This document shows positions 23,561 through 34,440 of a stretch of 64,000 nt of DNA, piece by piece. Made by a program: the position numbers and the translations under genes. Each line of letters begins with the position of its first letter. Position 1 is the stretch's first letter. The notes under the pieces are model-generated. The model was given only the letters and a program-made list of their open reading frames with translations. It ran no database searches and was not told the origin of the DNA. The DNA is from Panax quinquefolius (lineage: Eukaryota > Streptophyta > Magnoliopsida > Apiales > Araliaceae): the NCBI GenBank assembly GCA_020205615.1, contig CM035170.1:60811322-60875321 (forward strand), given 5' to 3'.

Positions 23561-25189
23561 AGTTACATTATATAAATATTCATAGTTACTTTATATATAT
23601 TTAGTTTAATGTGAAGATTTAAGATAGGTATCTATATATATAGATGGTAATAGAATTTATCTAATACACAAAAAATATAACATAAGTAGCAAAAATATCA
23701 TAACTAAGTTTTGAACCTAAGACCTATGGGTTATTGGGCCATTAAGCTAACACTAAGCCATTCTAATTTATTAGTTAACTAAACTAACGCCATAGCTTGT
23801 AGTCTCCAATATTTTTAAATTTATTCTATCGTCATAACTTGTAGCGGTAGATAGTGTAGCACATGAGCAAATGAGGGGAAACGAGTAATTTCTCGTGTCG
23901 CTACAGCCTGTAGCGGCAAGGGGAAATCCATTTCAATCCGTGTCATCCAATGTTGCGATCAATGGTATAGATTATGGTTGTTGAAATAGTACCCGTGACA
24001 ACCGATTACCAAGAATGGGGGCCCATATATATATAGCCGTGTATATTTTATTTGTGCATAGCCTTTTTAAAATCGTCGTTTTGGCATATTTGTTTTTGAT
24101 TTCTGATTTGGGAGGAGATAAGCTGGTTTTTTAATAAATAAAAAAAAACTGCTAAAACGACATAGTTTTGGTAGACTATGTACAAATAAATTAGAGCATT
24201 CATTTTAAAATTAAAATTTAGAATTTCAAAATGATGAAAAGTTATTTGAATTTCAAAATGATCAAAAAAATGATGAAAAGTTATTTAAACGGTATTTTTT
24301 CGATTTTAGGAAATCGAGTGGTTCTGAATTCGGTTTGCCTTCAGATAAAAAGCAAATAGTTTCGATATCTGCTCATGGAACCCAGACATATCGAATTTTC
24401 GCATCAATTTCTGGTAGAGATTTGGTCTCATCGGTATAAACCGAATCGAACCGAACCGAGTGTACCAGTTTATTTAATAATATTATTAACTAGTTGGGTC
24501 CTGTGCCTCCGACACTGTATGGACGGTGTGATTTATCTCAAACTTTGAACGACCCAGATGAAATAATTTATTGAGTGAGTGGGAAATTCAAAATCATTTG
24601 TATTTTATTAGATAGATATATTACTTTTCATCTTTACTTTTCAAGTCTTTATCTTTGCTTTACTCTTTTGCTTTAGGCTTCACGCTTGACCTTCTCTCTC
24701 TATTCCCAAATCGAATCGAAATCTCTCCATCTCGAACCTTTGTGACTCAAGAAGTCGTCGATCTCTCCATCTCGAACATTTGTCTCCATCCATCTCAAAG
24801 CTTTGTCTCTCAATCTCCTTCGTAAGTCACCGATCTCCATTCGTAATCCATTCGTAAGTCGCCGACTCCAAGTCTCGCAACTCCGTAATCAAAAAATTTC
24901 TTAGGTAATTTTGAGTTTATTTTGAGATTTAGTCAATTGATTTATCTCTATTTATGTCGATTTATATGGGTGTTTATTGTTTACTTGTTTAGGGCTTTGA
25001 GAAATCTTTGGGAGAAATTTGGGAGAAATCATCCGATCCCATCTCTTGTGATAAAACGACGATCTTCAAAGGGTAAAAACCCATCTCTCGTGAGTATACC
25101 CGATTCCCTCCTTCTATTCCTCGTGTTTTTGGGACCGCTTCTATGAGAAAGATGATGATACTAGAGAATAACCACTAAGAGGAGGCGGG
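23561..25189. other. CACTA interior without recognised coding sequence
   Basis: Mostly AT-rich unique DNA. At 24655-24900 there is a CT-rich stretch (repeated TCTCCATCTCGAAC words) that looks like a plant 5' UTR and lies directly upstream of the captured coding pieces. I saw no transposase motif. Confidence 0.4.
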
Positions 25190-25435
25190 AGAGTATGATA
25201 TTTTTAGAATTCTTGTTGATTCTATTTTGGGTAAAGTATCACTTGAAGGTGAGCCTTGTGAACACCAAGTTAAGCGCTTATGTTCATTTGAGAATACACT
25301 TAATTACAAGTTCAGATTTGAGGATGAGGACCTCGCACCAAAGAGAAAAATCGTAACATGAGCTTGAAATGGAAGCGTTATTTGAGGAAATGGATTTTGC
25401 TCTCAAGTGTGAAGAAATGGGTTCTTTTTTGACCT
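25190..25435 (+). pseudogene. captured gene fragment resembling a CLASSY-type SNF2 chromatin remodeller
   Basis: An open stretch reads EYDIFRILVDSILGKVSLEG, then HQVKRLCSFENTLNYKFRFE. After a frameshift near 25355 it continues HELEMEALFEEMDFALKCEE. The combination of I-L-x-D-S-I-L-G and an E-x-E-x-L-W/F-x-E-M-D-F-A-L segment is reminiscent of the region before the SNF2 helicase domain in plant CLASSY proteins, which act in RNA-directed DNA methylation. No helicase motif follows, so it is a fragment at best. The assignment is from memory of the family and is tentative. Confidence 0.35.
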
Positions 25436-25825
25436 CCCTAATATAAGTTTCTAGCCATATACTTAGTGTATACCACCTACTAGAACATAGTAGATAAGAA
25501 CTTGATTATGTTTTTGCATTACAAATTTGATTATCTAGTTAAACTAGTCCCTTAATAAGCATTGTGAGTCACTTCACTAATACGTATATATCACTCAATC
25601 ATGTGATGAAGAGATTATACTTATCCTCGGACTATATTCTTATAGAAAATTCAATATTTTTTGATCCTCTTCTCAAATTTATTGGTTCCTATTTTTCTTG
25701 CTTAACTTATTGTTTTTAATTTCGAGAGATAGTGTGAGCGCCTTGTTGGTGCTTTTTGATCTTATTGATCCCAAGGATCCGAAAACATAATTATCCTAAA
25801 AATTTAGCTTGTTTATCAAGCAATC

Positions 25826-25912
25826 ATTGCAAAAATGAACCATCCTAATATTGTGAAGCTCAAGGAAGTAATTAGGGAAAATGACATCTTGTACTTTGTG
25901 TTTGAATACATG
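25826..25912 (+). pseudogene. captured MHK/MAK-type protein kinase, N-lobe exon
   Basis: It reads [17 protein letters not shown] followed by ILYFVFEYM and stops at a GTATGT donor at 25913. This is the alphaC-beta4-beta5-hinge part of the kinase fold, in wording specific to plant MHK / cyclin-dependent kinase F-4-like kinases of the MAK/ICK group. The expected preceding residues are degraded by a frameshift. It is the first of a collinear set of exons (next: 26400, 26550, 26845, 27027, 28300) of the same gene, all on + inside the CACTA element. Confidence 0.8.
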
Positions 25913-26399
25913 GTATGTATGCGTTAGCTCATCTTGCTTTTGTCTTCATGTTCATTTGGTTTCCATATTTGAATATTGTATGTGATTATCCCTTTTTCCG
26001 TGTTCAAGGTATATTTCTTATGTCCTTTACATTTCAGCTCTTCTTTTTCTACTCCTCAGTAATTAAATGTTCATTGGAATTTCATGTTGTCTAGTTCGAT
26101 TCGACATGAATGAGTAGTTATTTGGTCTCCCATGAAGTTTTGTGTTCTTGAAGGATGCTATCCTTCTTCCTCGACTAAACCGGAACAAGCTAAAACTTAG
26201 TGGTCGATTTTATTATTTTGTGTTTGTGTGGTTCTGCAAAGAGTAACAGAGAGTTTATAAGTAGTGATATGTGGATTCCATTTCCTAACGTTTTTATTTT
26301 CTCGCTTAGCAAATGTGACTATATGAGTTTTTTTTTCCTTTTCCTTTCACTTCTAAGCAAATGGCAAATGAAATCTATGTAATATGCAGGTCTGCAATA

Positions 26400-26471
26400 G
26401 ATGATCCAACGAAGATTGAATGGGTTAAAGGGCTTGAACTAGCAAGTGCAATCAACTATCAATTTCCACAT
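26400..26471 (+). pseudogene. captured MHK-type kinase, C-lobe exon
   Basis: An acceptor TGCAG at 26395-26399 precedes SAIDDPTKIEWVKGLELA and SAINYQFPH, which corresponds to the IxGSPT...W..G..LA..INYQFPQ segment of MHK-type kinases. A GTGAG donor follows at 26472. The exons for the catalytic loop and activation segment, which should lie between 25912 and here, are absent. Confidence 0.75.
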
Positions 26472-26549
26472 GTGAGATGATCTTTCCTTCCTCAGGTCAT
26501 AACACATTTCTAATTTGCATAAATTGTTGTATGAGTATCATTTGGAAAA

Positions 26550-26650
26550 AACTTAACTATGTATCGCTTCCAATTTGGTGTGGCAACTTGCAAATTGCTC
26601 CTCTTCTCAGATTGATACCATCTCGCTAGCAAGGTCGCAATTAGCCTTAT
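26550..26650 (+). pseudogene. captured MHK-type kinase, degraded exon
   Basis: Remnants GVATCKLLLFSD and DTISLA-like residues in shifted frames fall where MHK kinases have GV.LS.LIPSAS.DAISLI. The level of decay is higher than in the flanking exons, so the exact limits are uncertain. Confidence 0.45.
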
Positions 26651-26844
26651 TATAGTAAGTTTTTTTATAAGTTTTCTTCTTCTAGAGCTATCATTTCTCC
26701 TTTCCCATCTCTCTTTTTGAAATATTTTTATGCATATGTTTGAATTTTGGTACAATTTTGGTCCCTTTCTTAGCTTGATTTAGCTAAAGTCTTATGTTTT
26801 TGCTACTTATGTAATTGCATTTCATCCTCCTCTAAAAATGTCAC

Positions 26845-26914
26845 TACTTTGTTCCTCGGGATCCTTGCAAGAGGCCAATGGCGTTGAAGGCTCTTCAAAG
26901 ATCCTTTCTTCAAG
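26845..26914 (+). pseudogene. captured MHK-type kinase, exon with the conserved C-lobe Arg
   Basis: It reads LCSSDPCKRPMALKALQRSF FQ and ends at a CAAG|GTAAAA donor. The family form is LCSWDP.KRPTA.EALQHPFFQ (kinase subdomain XI with the invariant Arg). The Trp is replaced by Ser. Confidence 0.8.
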
Positions 26915-27026
26915 GTAAAACGTTATTTTCTTGCTTGTTAGAAATTGGTGTGCAGAATCTTCATTGATGTTTTGATTATTTATATCTTGGAGGTCACTTG
27001 CAAATATTTTGTTTCTTTATTCGCAG

Positions 27027-27102
27027 AGTTGCTATTATGTCCCGCCATCTCTTCTCTCTAAACAAGCTCATTGTGAGGACTCCTCCATTTGGTTTGTTTC
27101 TA
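27027..27102 (+). pseudogene. captured MHK-type kinase, post-kinase exon
   Basis: After an acceptor TTCGCAG the sequence reads SCYYVPPSLLSKQ, then with a one-base shift VRTPPFG. MHK kinases have SCFYVPPSLR...RTPPS.G immediately after the FFQ that ends the previous exon, so the intron position and order agree. Confidence 0.75.
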
Positions 27103-28299
27103 TCGCACATCTCATTTAATTTCTTACCACAAATAGATAAGGTGGACCCTAATTTTGTGAAGTTGCTCCACCGAACTAGAGGATATTTGGAGCGTAAATG
27201 TGAGGAGGTATTCGTGGACTTTGCCTAATTCTAGGCCACCAGCATTCTTTTTCTTCACCAACGTGCATTCATCTTTAAATGCGGTGATGTGTCTAGAGTT
27301 GTAATTTTCATAATGTCCGAGTAATGTTGCTACTACTTTTGGGTGGGGAAATAGTTTTTTTGCTCAGTAGGGCCACAAATTTCTTTTCGCTTTGAAAATG
27401 GGCGAAAAAGAGTAATGGAGATATAGCCAATGTGATTTTAAATATCAATTGACAAAGCTACCTAGATATAAATAAATACTTTCATTATTACATTTTATGG
27501 AAAGATACATATATGGTCATAATAGTAAAATTACTATAAAAAATGAGCCATGTATTTCCCTTTGTTACGCTAATTTAAAGTTACCCCCCAAGAGGGGACA
27601 CTTCCTTGTGATGTCTCCCCACTTGTCACCAAACAATTTTATTTTTGTGCTCAACTTATGTTGGTGTGATCCCGATGCACTTTTTAGTTTCTAATCTGAT
27701 CTAAACACTTGTTATGTGTGCAAACGAAGTTGAAATGAGTAATCGTATACTAGATCGGTTTCCTTTTTTACTACTTTCTTTTTTTTATATTCTCTTGCCA
27801 TTTAAGTTTTCCTAGTACTATAATGACTTGTCTTCCCGCTTCTTTCTTTCCCAAATGATATCCCTCCATAGCACCGAAATTTTTAGAATCCATGCTTTAA
27901 GACAAAGAGTTATGATGGTGATGATGTTGTGCACTCGCTCTATGTTTCCACAACTTCATTATTCTATCCCCTCTCTTTTTTTTGTTTGGTCGAGGATCAT
28001 GTGTTGTATTCTCTTGAATGTGTGAATTAAGATAGTTCCATTGTTTTATGGTCGTGTTGTTCTGCTTATCTAGGTGACAATTTGGACATTGAACACACTT
28101 GGTATATATTTTGGACACTTGACACTTGTTATATCATTTTTGATTTTTCCTTGATGTCTTGCCTAAAACATTTTAATGTCTCTTTTTATAAATTTTAAGT
28201 TTTTTCTTCTTTGGTAGCATGTAGTCTTGTCTCCCTAATAAGATAACTCAATTTGGTGGTAAAGAACAACTTACACTGGAAATCATTTGAGTCTCTCGA
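27103..28299. other. between captured exons, nothing assigned
   Basis: Intron-like DNA. A plus-strand segment ending at 27228 (DKVDPNFVKLLHRTRGYLER) is open after a possible acceptor but matches no family I know. Confidence 0.35.
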
Positions 28300-28450
28300 T
28301 GCAAATTTGAAGTTGGCAAACATGAAAATTTGTTCTTGCAAATAGCCAACAAGCAGAATCGATGCCTCCACCTATGAAGGTCGGAGGATGGAATGGCCAA
28401 TCGACCACTTTTTTGGAAGATCTCAAGAGATTCAAATGGAAGAGCCTCAT
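28300..28450 (+). pseudogene. captured MHK-type kinase, C-terminal exon
   Basis: Across frameshifts it shows KLANMKICS, then MPPPMKVGGWNGQS, then FFGRSQEIQ. These recall the PPMK.GGWNGQ....LGRSQEI tail of plant MHK-like kinases. With the preceding exons it means the capture spans much of the source gene down to its 3' end. Confidence 0.65.
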
Positions 28451-31400
28451 GAAAGCAGACCGACATGTCATGCCGAAAGCTCAAAGATTTTATGCACCGT
28501 ATGATATATAGAGTGACTTGAGAACTTCATTTATACTTCACCGGCTAATAACTTTTCCCTTTACTACAAATGTGTGCTAGCTTTAGTTTCTAGAAAAAGG
28601 GAACTTCAAAATAGTGAACTTTTCCCCGCATCATAGTTCTAACTTCACTATTTTTTTATAAAAAAATCGATCGTATGTAACTTCCGAGGGGTAAACGTGA
28701 TGACTTGCTTAGGTTCCACGCATCATTAAGTGACCACCGATAGATGAAATATCCTCGATCCGGGCTTATACTTGCCATCGGATTTTTCCATATACGCAAA
28801 ACTACCATCAATATTGCACACTATTAGTCATCATTTTGTGACCACATCTAAGAACAAAACGTGTATTGTGTCGTTAATAATGCATGATGGTGTTATAAAT
28901 TATTTCTAGGATAAACATGGGACTAACATGCTTTTTCACCATTCGCACCATATAATTGATTTAGGTGGCTTTACGGTAGATTAGATGGGTGATTTATGGA
29001 CTTGTTTGTATGGTATCCGTAGATTGACAATCTCAATCAGTAGGCTAAGTTGGCTAAACCGTATATATAGTCACAAATCCAAGTGAATACCAAAAGTTAG
29101 TATGTATCATTGGCGGCAGAGCTCGATGAGGTATGACAATCTTTGTGTTCATTATACCCCTTCTAGGCATATATATGGTATGTGAATCTTACAAAGATGT
29201 TATAGGATTTAGTAATAAATTCATTGTGTATTGTTTGACTAGTAGGTTGTATTAACATACAAGAGATTCAAGAATTGTCGATGCAACTAGAAGAAGACAA
29301 AGGTTTTCTTCCACATATCTACTCCTCTCTTGCATTGCTAGAACCGAAAGACATTATGTTCTATGTATTTCACACCACCTTTCTTTCTTTCTCGCTTTGG
29401 TGAAGGAGGAAGGTAGTGACATAGATATGGTCGAGATGATTGCTTCCAAATCGAATCCTTGTCCAATCAATTGAAAAAGCTTGAGGAGAACCTCAAGGTT
29501 TCATTATTAAACTTCGCTATGAAATAATAATAACTTCTCTTATCTTGGCTTTCTCTCGTCTAATTTTGTCTTCTCTCTTAGTACCTCCCCGCTATATTAG
29601 TTTAGCAATTGTTGATTCCCACGGATCCTCTTGATTCAAGAAATATCTTACTCGAAGGTATACATTTTCTTCCTTTTTTTGATAGAACATTTTCATTACT
29701 GGGTCACTTCTCCTGCTAAATGTTTCAAGTGTATATGTCGAACATATCATATATGAAATATGTTGACGGATAATTAGTTTTTTCTACTTCACTAATTTTC
29801 AATAAGTTACTATAAGAACATAAGGATATACTAGACCTTTGAGATGATAGCATGAATGCATATGAAGCTTAAATGACTATAAAAGACCTTATGCTAAATT
29901 CAGATCCAACTTATGCCAGTTAACAAGTATTGGGAAGTTTGTCACATAATATTCATGTTGGACACTTTCCCTTGGGCCTAAAAGGCTTTCGTAATCTGGG
30001 GTCATAGTTCTTGTTTTAGGTTTCCGAAGTGGATGTGCCTTCTCTAAGCATTCTAGGGCTACAACATTAATATTATTGTATGACTTTTAAACTCAATCTT
30101 GACCTACTTTGTTGCATTTATTGTTATATTTTTCACACATCTGGTGCTCTAAAATTTTTATCAAATTTCAGACAACAATTTTTGTGAAATAATGAAGAGC
30201 AAATCATATTTGTATTGTTCGGTACTTGTATACACTAAATGTTGTCCCAGCTATATCTCGATACATGAAGTCAAGAACGCCATGTAGTCATTGTTGTGGC
30301 TTTATCAAGGTGCCCAAGACATACAAAGGATTTATTCAATTTGGTAGAGGGATAAAATACAAAGATGTGATACTTGATGCACTACTTCTTGACTCTCTTC
30401 GAATTTTTTTCAAGCTAGATCTAGAAATTCATAAAGAAATAAGATATTTATAAACTTCTTTTTTTAAATATTCCATGAAGAGTATAAAATGGTATACTGA
30501 TTTATTTTTATATCGCAAAGGAGAGTCGGTACTCGTATGGCGATGAAGTTGGATTATGGGTCAGTGATCTTGTAGGTACATGCTTCTTTAGTCTTTCCAA
30601 GTACATGATATGTCCATGAAACCGGCCATCGCTTTACTCTCTTAAACCGTATATGTAATCTCCCATGTCTTCATGTTGTAAAGTTTTTTGGACAATTAAA
30701 TCTACTAATACCAAAATTTTAAACTCAAGTCAAATTAAGTAGCAGAATAGATTTACAAAATATTCTGAGTAGGTAACGTAGTAGTAAAATATTCTATTTT
30801 ATGATTCCTGATTGTAGAAGGTGTGATTACATTATACAATTTTTTGACAAAAGGAAATAGGAAAATCATTTGAAAGGAAATAATAATATAAATCTTACTA
30901 ACTGATTAGTTGTACAAAATTGTGACAAAACAGTGGTTGCGGTGGAGGTGCAATTGAGACCGCCTTTCTATCTCATTTATTTAGAATACCGGACACTTCA
31001 TTTAAACAAAGTATCAAACTATTTTAGCTTTATTAGAGATATGGGATTATGTGTCAAGGTTTTGCATTAATGAGGTTAGAACATGATATTAATCAGTGCA
31101 TTTTAGTTATTGTACTGATATTATGATTTCATGAGGTCAGAACATGACATATTTGCTTCATTTTTCTGACTTGCTATTATTTTTAAATATGTACAGGAAG
31201 ACTGCTTCTACGACCTGCTTTACAATACTTGGTATCAAATTTTCGTGCTACGTTTACGGAAGACAAGGGACGAAATTATGAAGTGTACTCTCTATATATG
31301 TAGCTAACGGTGGTAGCTTTAGATGGTTAATTGTAAATATAATGAATGATTATGTAGTGGATGATTTTATTAAGTTAATAATATTTTAGTTTTTTTTTGT

Positions 31401-31460
31401 ATTTTTCCATTATTTGTTGTGGGGACATTGAGCCAGTCAGGTACACAAAAAGAATGTCAA
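28451..31460. other. CACTA interior downstream of the kinase pieces
   Basis: Three kilobases of intron- or intergenic-like sequence with short open pieces (for example 30226-30453, containing CSHCCGFIKVPKTYKG). None was identified, and it may hold further decayed captured DNA. Confidence 0.35.
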
Positions 31461-32278
31461 ATTTTGATTTGGTAACAATATAATTCGTTACCAAAGCATT
31501 GAACAAGTTTTAATATAGTAACAATTTTTTAAACATTTAGCAACAAATTTTTGTTGCTAATGGCATTAAAAATATAATATTTGGCAACAAAAAATTAACC
31601 TAATAACAACGGAGAGGATATTGTTGCTAATACTAAAATAAAAGGCAACATTTTTTATCGTTGCAAATTATATCAACTTTTGTTGCACATATAAAGAAAC
31701 AACAACATATAATGTCGCTGCTAATCGATTTAATTTCGTTGCTATTGAAAAATAACCAAAGAATAAACATTTTCGTTCTTTGATTTAGCATAATGTCGCT
31801 GCCAAATAATATATATCAAGAACGAAAAATCGTTGCTAAAAGTTTACATTCCATAACGAAAGTAAGTTTAGGCAACAATTTTCATAATTTATCGCAACGA
31901 AAAATTTCGTTGCAAAATGGTGTTAATTGCAAACGAAAATGCATGGTCGCTGCAAAAAAAAAGTTCATTCATTTCGCTGCCAATTAGCGGTGATTTTGCA
32001 ACGAAAAGGGGTTTTTAGCAACAAAATTTTTATTATTCTGCAACAATACATTTTGTTGCTAAAGGATTGATGTCTCTGTACGAAAGTCAAATTTCGTCGC
32101 AAAATGTATTACTTTTGGCAACGAAAAAAATACGTTAGTTGCGGAACAATTAGCAACGCTCATTGCGCAACGAAAGACGCAACGATAGTAAAGTCGTTGC
32201 CAAAACCCTTTAGCAACGAAATTTGGCACCTTTAGCAACGAAAATTGATTGTTGCTGAAGCCCCATTTTTTTGTAGTG
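31461..32278. repeat. right subterminal repeat region of CACTA
   Basis: Dense GCAACGAAA / TTCGTTGC motifs in both orientations (for example around 31680, 31850, 31890, 32100, 32160 and 32210) leading into the right terminal inverted repeat. Confidence 0.85.
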
Positions 32279-32281
32279 AAA

Positions 32282-34440
32282 CAAGTTCCCGTCTCATCTA
32301 CACTGCCATCACAATGAGTTAGATCGGTTGCCAGTTTCGTATATACCTTTTCTCTCTGAAGGAAATGTTTAGCCCAACTCCCATATGTCAACCATCAAAG
32401 GTTACGATTGTACCACAACCTAACTCATCTTAACTTATCTGAACCATTAACTATAACGTTCGTTAAGTCAATTTCTTATTCTTTACGGCTTTCTGGCAAC
32501 TAAATGCCATACCTCAGGATTCATTCCTTATCAACTCACATTCGGCTTTCATTAATCTTATTACCGTTTGTTACGACTTTCTTGATAATTTCTATCTTAT
32601 TAATACTTTCGTTATTCATTACCTTCTTGATCTTTTAATCTCTTTCGATCATTTCATTCAACATGTACTAAAGGTTTAAATTACTTGATTACGTGTTATA
32701 TTACATGAACTACACGTTCATTAGCTTTTGTTACATTTCCCCCAGGTTTTGAGCAGTGAAAAGCTCATTACCGGGCTTTTTCCCTGCACCGACGCTGCGA
32801 CGCCATTTTCTTCTTTATCTCTCATACCACGGCACGAGTTGGCAGTACCCGGCTCCTCGATCTGGTGTTGTAGCACCACTCTTCAAGGCATGTCTGGCGC
32901 CACGGCGCTAAGCCCTAACCCTAGAAAATTTCTCTAAGTGTTAAATTAATTTTGAGACTCTTACTTCCCGATCTCATAACTCCTTCATTATAACTTGGAA
33001 CGAGGTCGTTCTAAAGACATTCTCTTCCTTATCTTACGTACTTTAATACCCCTCAGACAAAACTTTATTCTGAATACGTTAGCATGCCATTCGATTGGCT
33101 TGATCTTCACCTTTCGTTCATTTTTACTTTTTTAACGTTATTCGTTCGTTCGTCCGTAATTCGGTCATTCGAACTCAGAACTCGCTCGTTCTTGAGTCCA
33201 CGACTCTCGTTTTCTATATTCTTGTACTTCCTTATGAAACCCTACACGTTCGGGTTCATTTACTAACTTTTTAATTCTCGTTCGTCTTTTACGAAATTTT
33301 TACCATAACTTCGTTATAGTTAAGTTTTAATCCGTTCTTCATGAACGTTTCTACCGTTCCTAACCAAACAATAAGCAACTAACTAATATGCAATGGTTTT
33401 AAGTTTGTCCATCAATAACAATTATCCTACGATGATTTTAAATTTGTCCATCAACAACGTTCTTCGTGTTCTTAGCGTGTTCTTCGTGTTCTTCATTCGT
33501 TCTTCGTTTTAATCAATATTTTGGATTATAATTTTACTTTTTATTGGAATTTGATGTTATAGAACACCATTCCTTACTTATTTCACTTACTCATTCATTT
33601 AATCCACTCGGATCATTCAAATTCATTACGAATCTTATACTTCCTTAAGAAATTTATTTACTAAACTTCAAATTTCTTATTTCTTCTTTTCTCATGATTT
33701 CAACCATATGAAATCATCTCTAACCTTATCTACTTCTCATCTTCATTAATTTATGCTTTTAAACATAAAAAAACATAAAGAAAATTATACGAGATAAGGT
33801 TTCAGATTACCTTTCTCCTTTAATCTTCTCCCGTCGGACAAAGTTTGTACACGGGCTAGCCTTTTCTCTTCCTTCTCCTCCCATCCGAACTCTCTCTCTC
33901 TCTCTCTCAAAGTGTAGGATTTTCAAAATCCCAAAATAATGAAATAAGCTTCCTATTTATAGAAAACCAAGGTTAGGGGTATTTTAGTCATTTCACCCCC
34001 CTTAACCTCCTTACTATTCACACCTCCACACTATTCCCACTTCTTCAATAGACCTCCATACTATTCACAAAACTTCCCTTGGAAGTTTCGTGGTTCTGTC
34101 TTTCGGGTTTCGTCCGACAGTTTTAAAAATTGCGATTCTCGGAATCCAAATATTTTTGGATATTTCGTCTTTCCTTTACCGATTAACTTTTATATATTCT
34201 TCGGATTTCTGAAAAACTGAAAAACACTTTGGCGTTAAGCGTTTTCCTTCACGTTTTACCCTAGCGTAGTTAAACGAGTGAAAAGTATATAGCAATACTT
34301 TTCGTCATTTTTATTTCGTAAGATTTCTACACGTTTTTTGAGATAAACTTGTATCGGCTTACTTAACTTTTCACAATATATTATCGTTAAATCTTTCGAC
34401 GGAATGTCATTTCGACATACCGAACTCTCGGAACAGCCTA
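32282..34440 (-). mobile_element. 5' LTR of element K, piece 2
   Basis: It continues piece 1 exactly after the AAA duplication. From 32712 onward it matches the K 3' LTR (15572 onward) with small differences. It ends at GAACAGCCTA, where solo LTR C is inserted. It includes (CT)n at 33892-33907. Confidence 0.8.

Larger units (their letters stand above)
20477..32278. mobile_element. CACTA (En/Spm-like) DNA transposon, non-autonomous, carrying captured gene pieces
   Basis: The left end is CACTACAAAAAAAATGGG and the right end, reverse complemented, is CACTACAAAAAAATGGGG. The inverted repeat continues with CTTYAGCAACRA to about 30 bases. It is flanked on both sides by AAA (20474-20476 and 32279-32281), the 3-bp target duplication of CACTA elements, and removing it restores the K LTR sequence ACCAACAAACAAGTTCC. 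Both ends carry many copies of a GCAACGAAA-type subterminal motif. No transposase (TNPD-like) or TNPA-like reading frame is recognisable in its 11.8 kb, so it would need a helper. The interior holds microsatellites, tandem repeats and pieces of host genes. Confidence 0.92.

Noticed and set aside
28248..28484. Minus-strand open frames of 62-78 codons
   Set aside because: They are antisense shadows of the captured kinase C-terminal exon on the plus strand.
20477..32278. Autonomous CACTA transposase
   Set aside because: I looked through the long open frames for TNPD-like motifs and found none; coding pieces present match host kinase and possibly CLASSY sequence instead.
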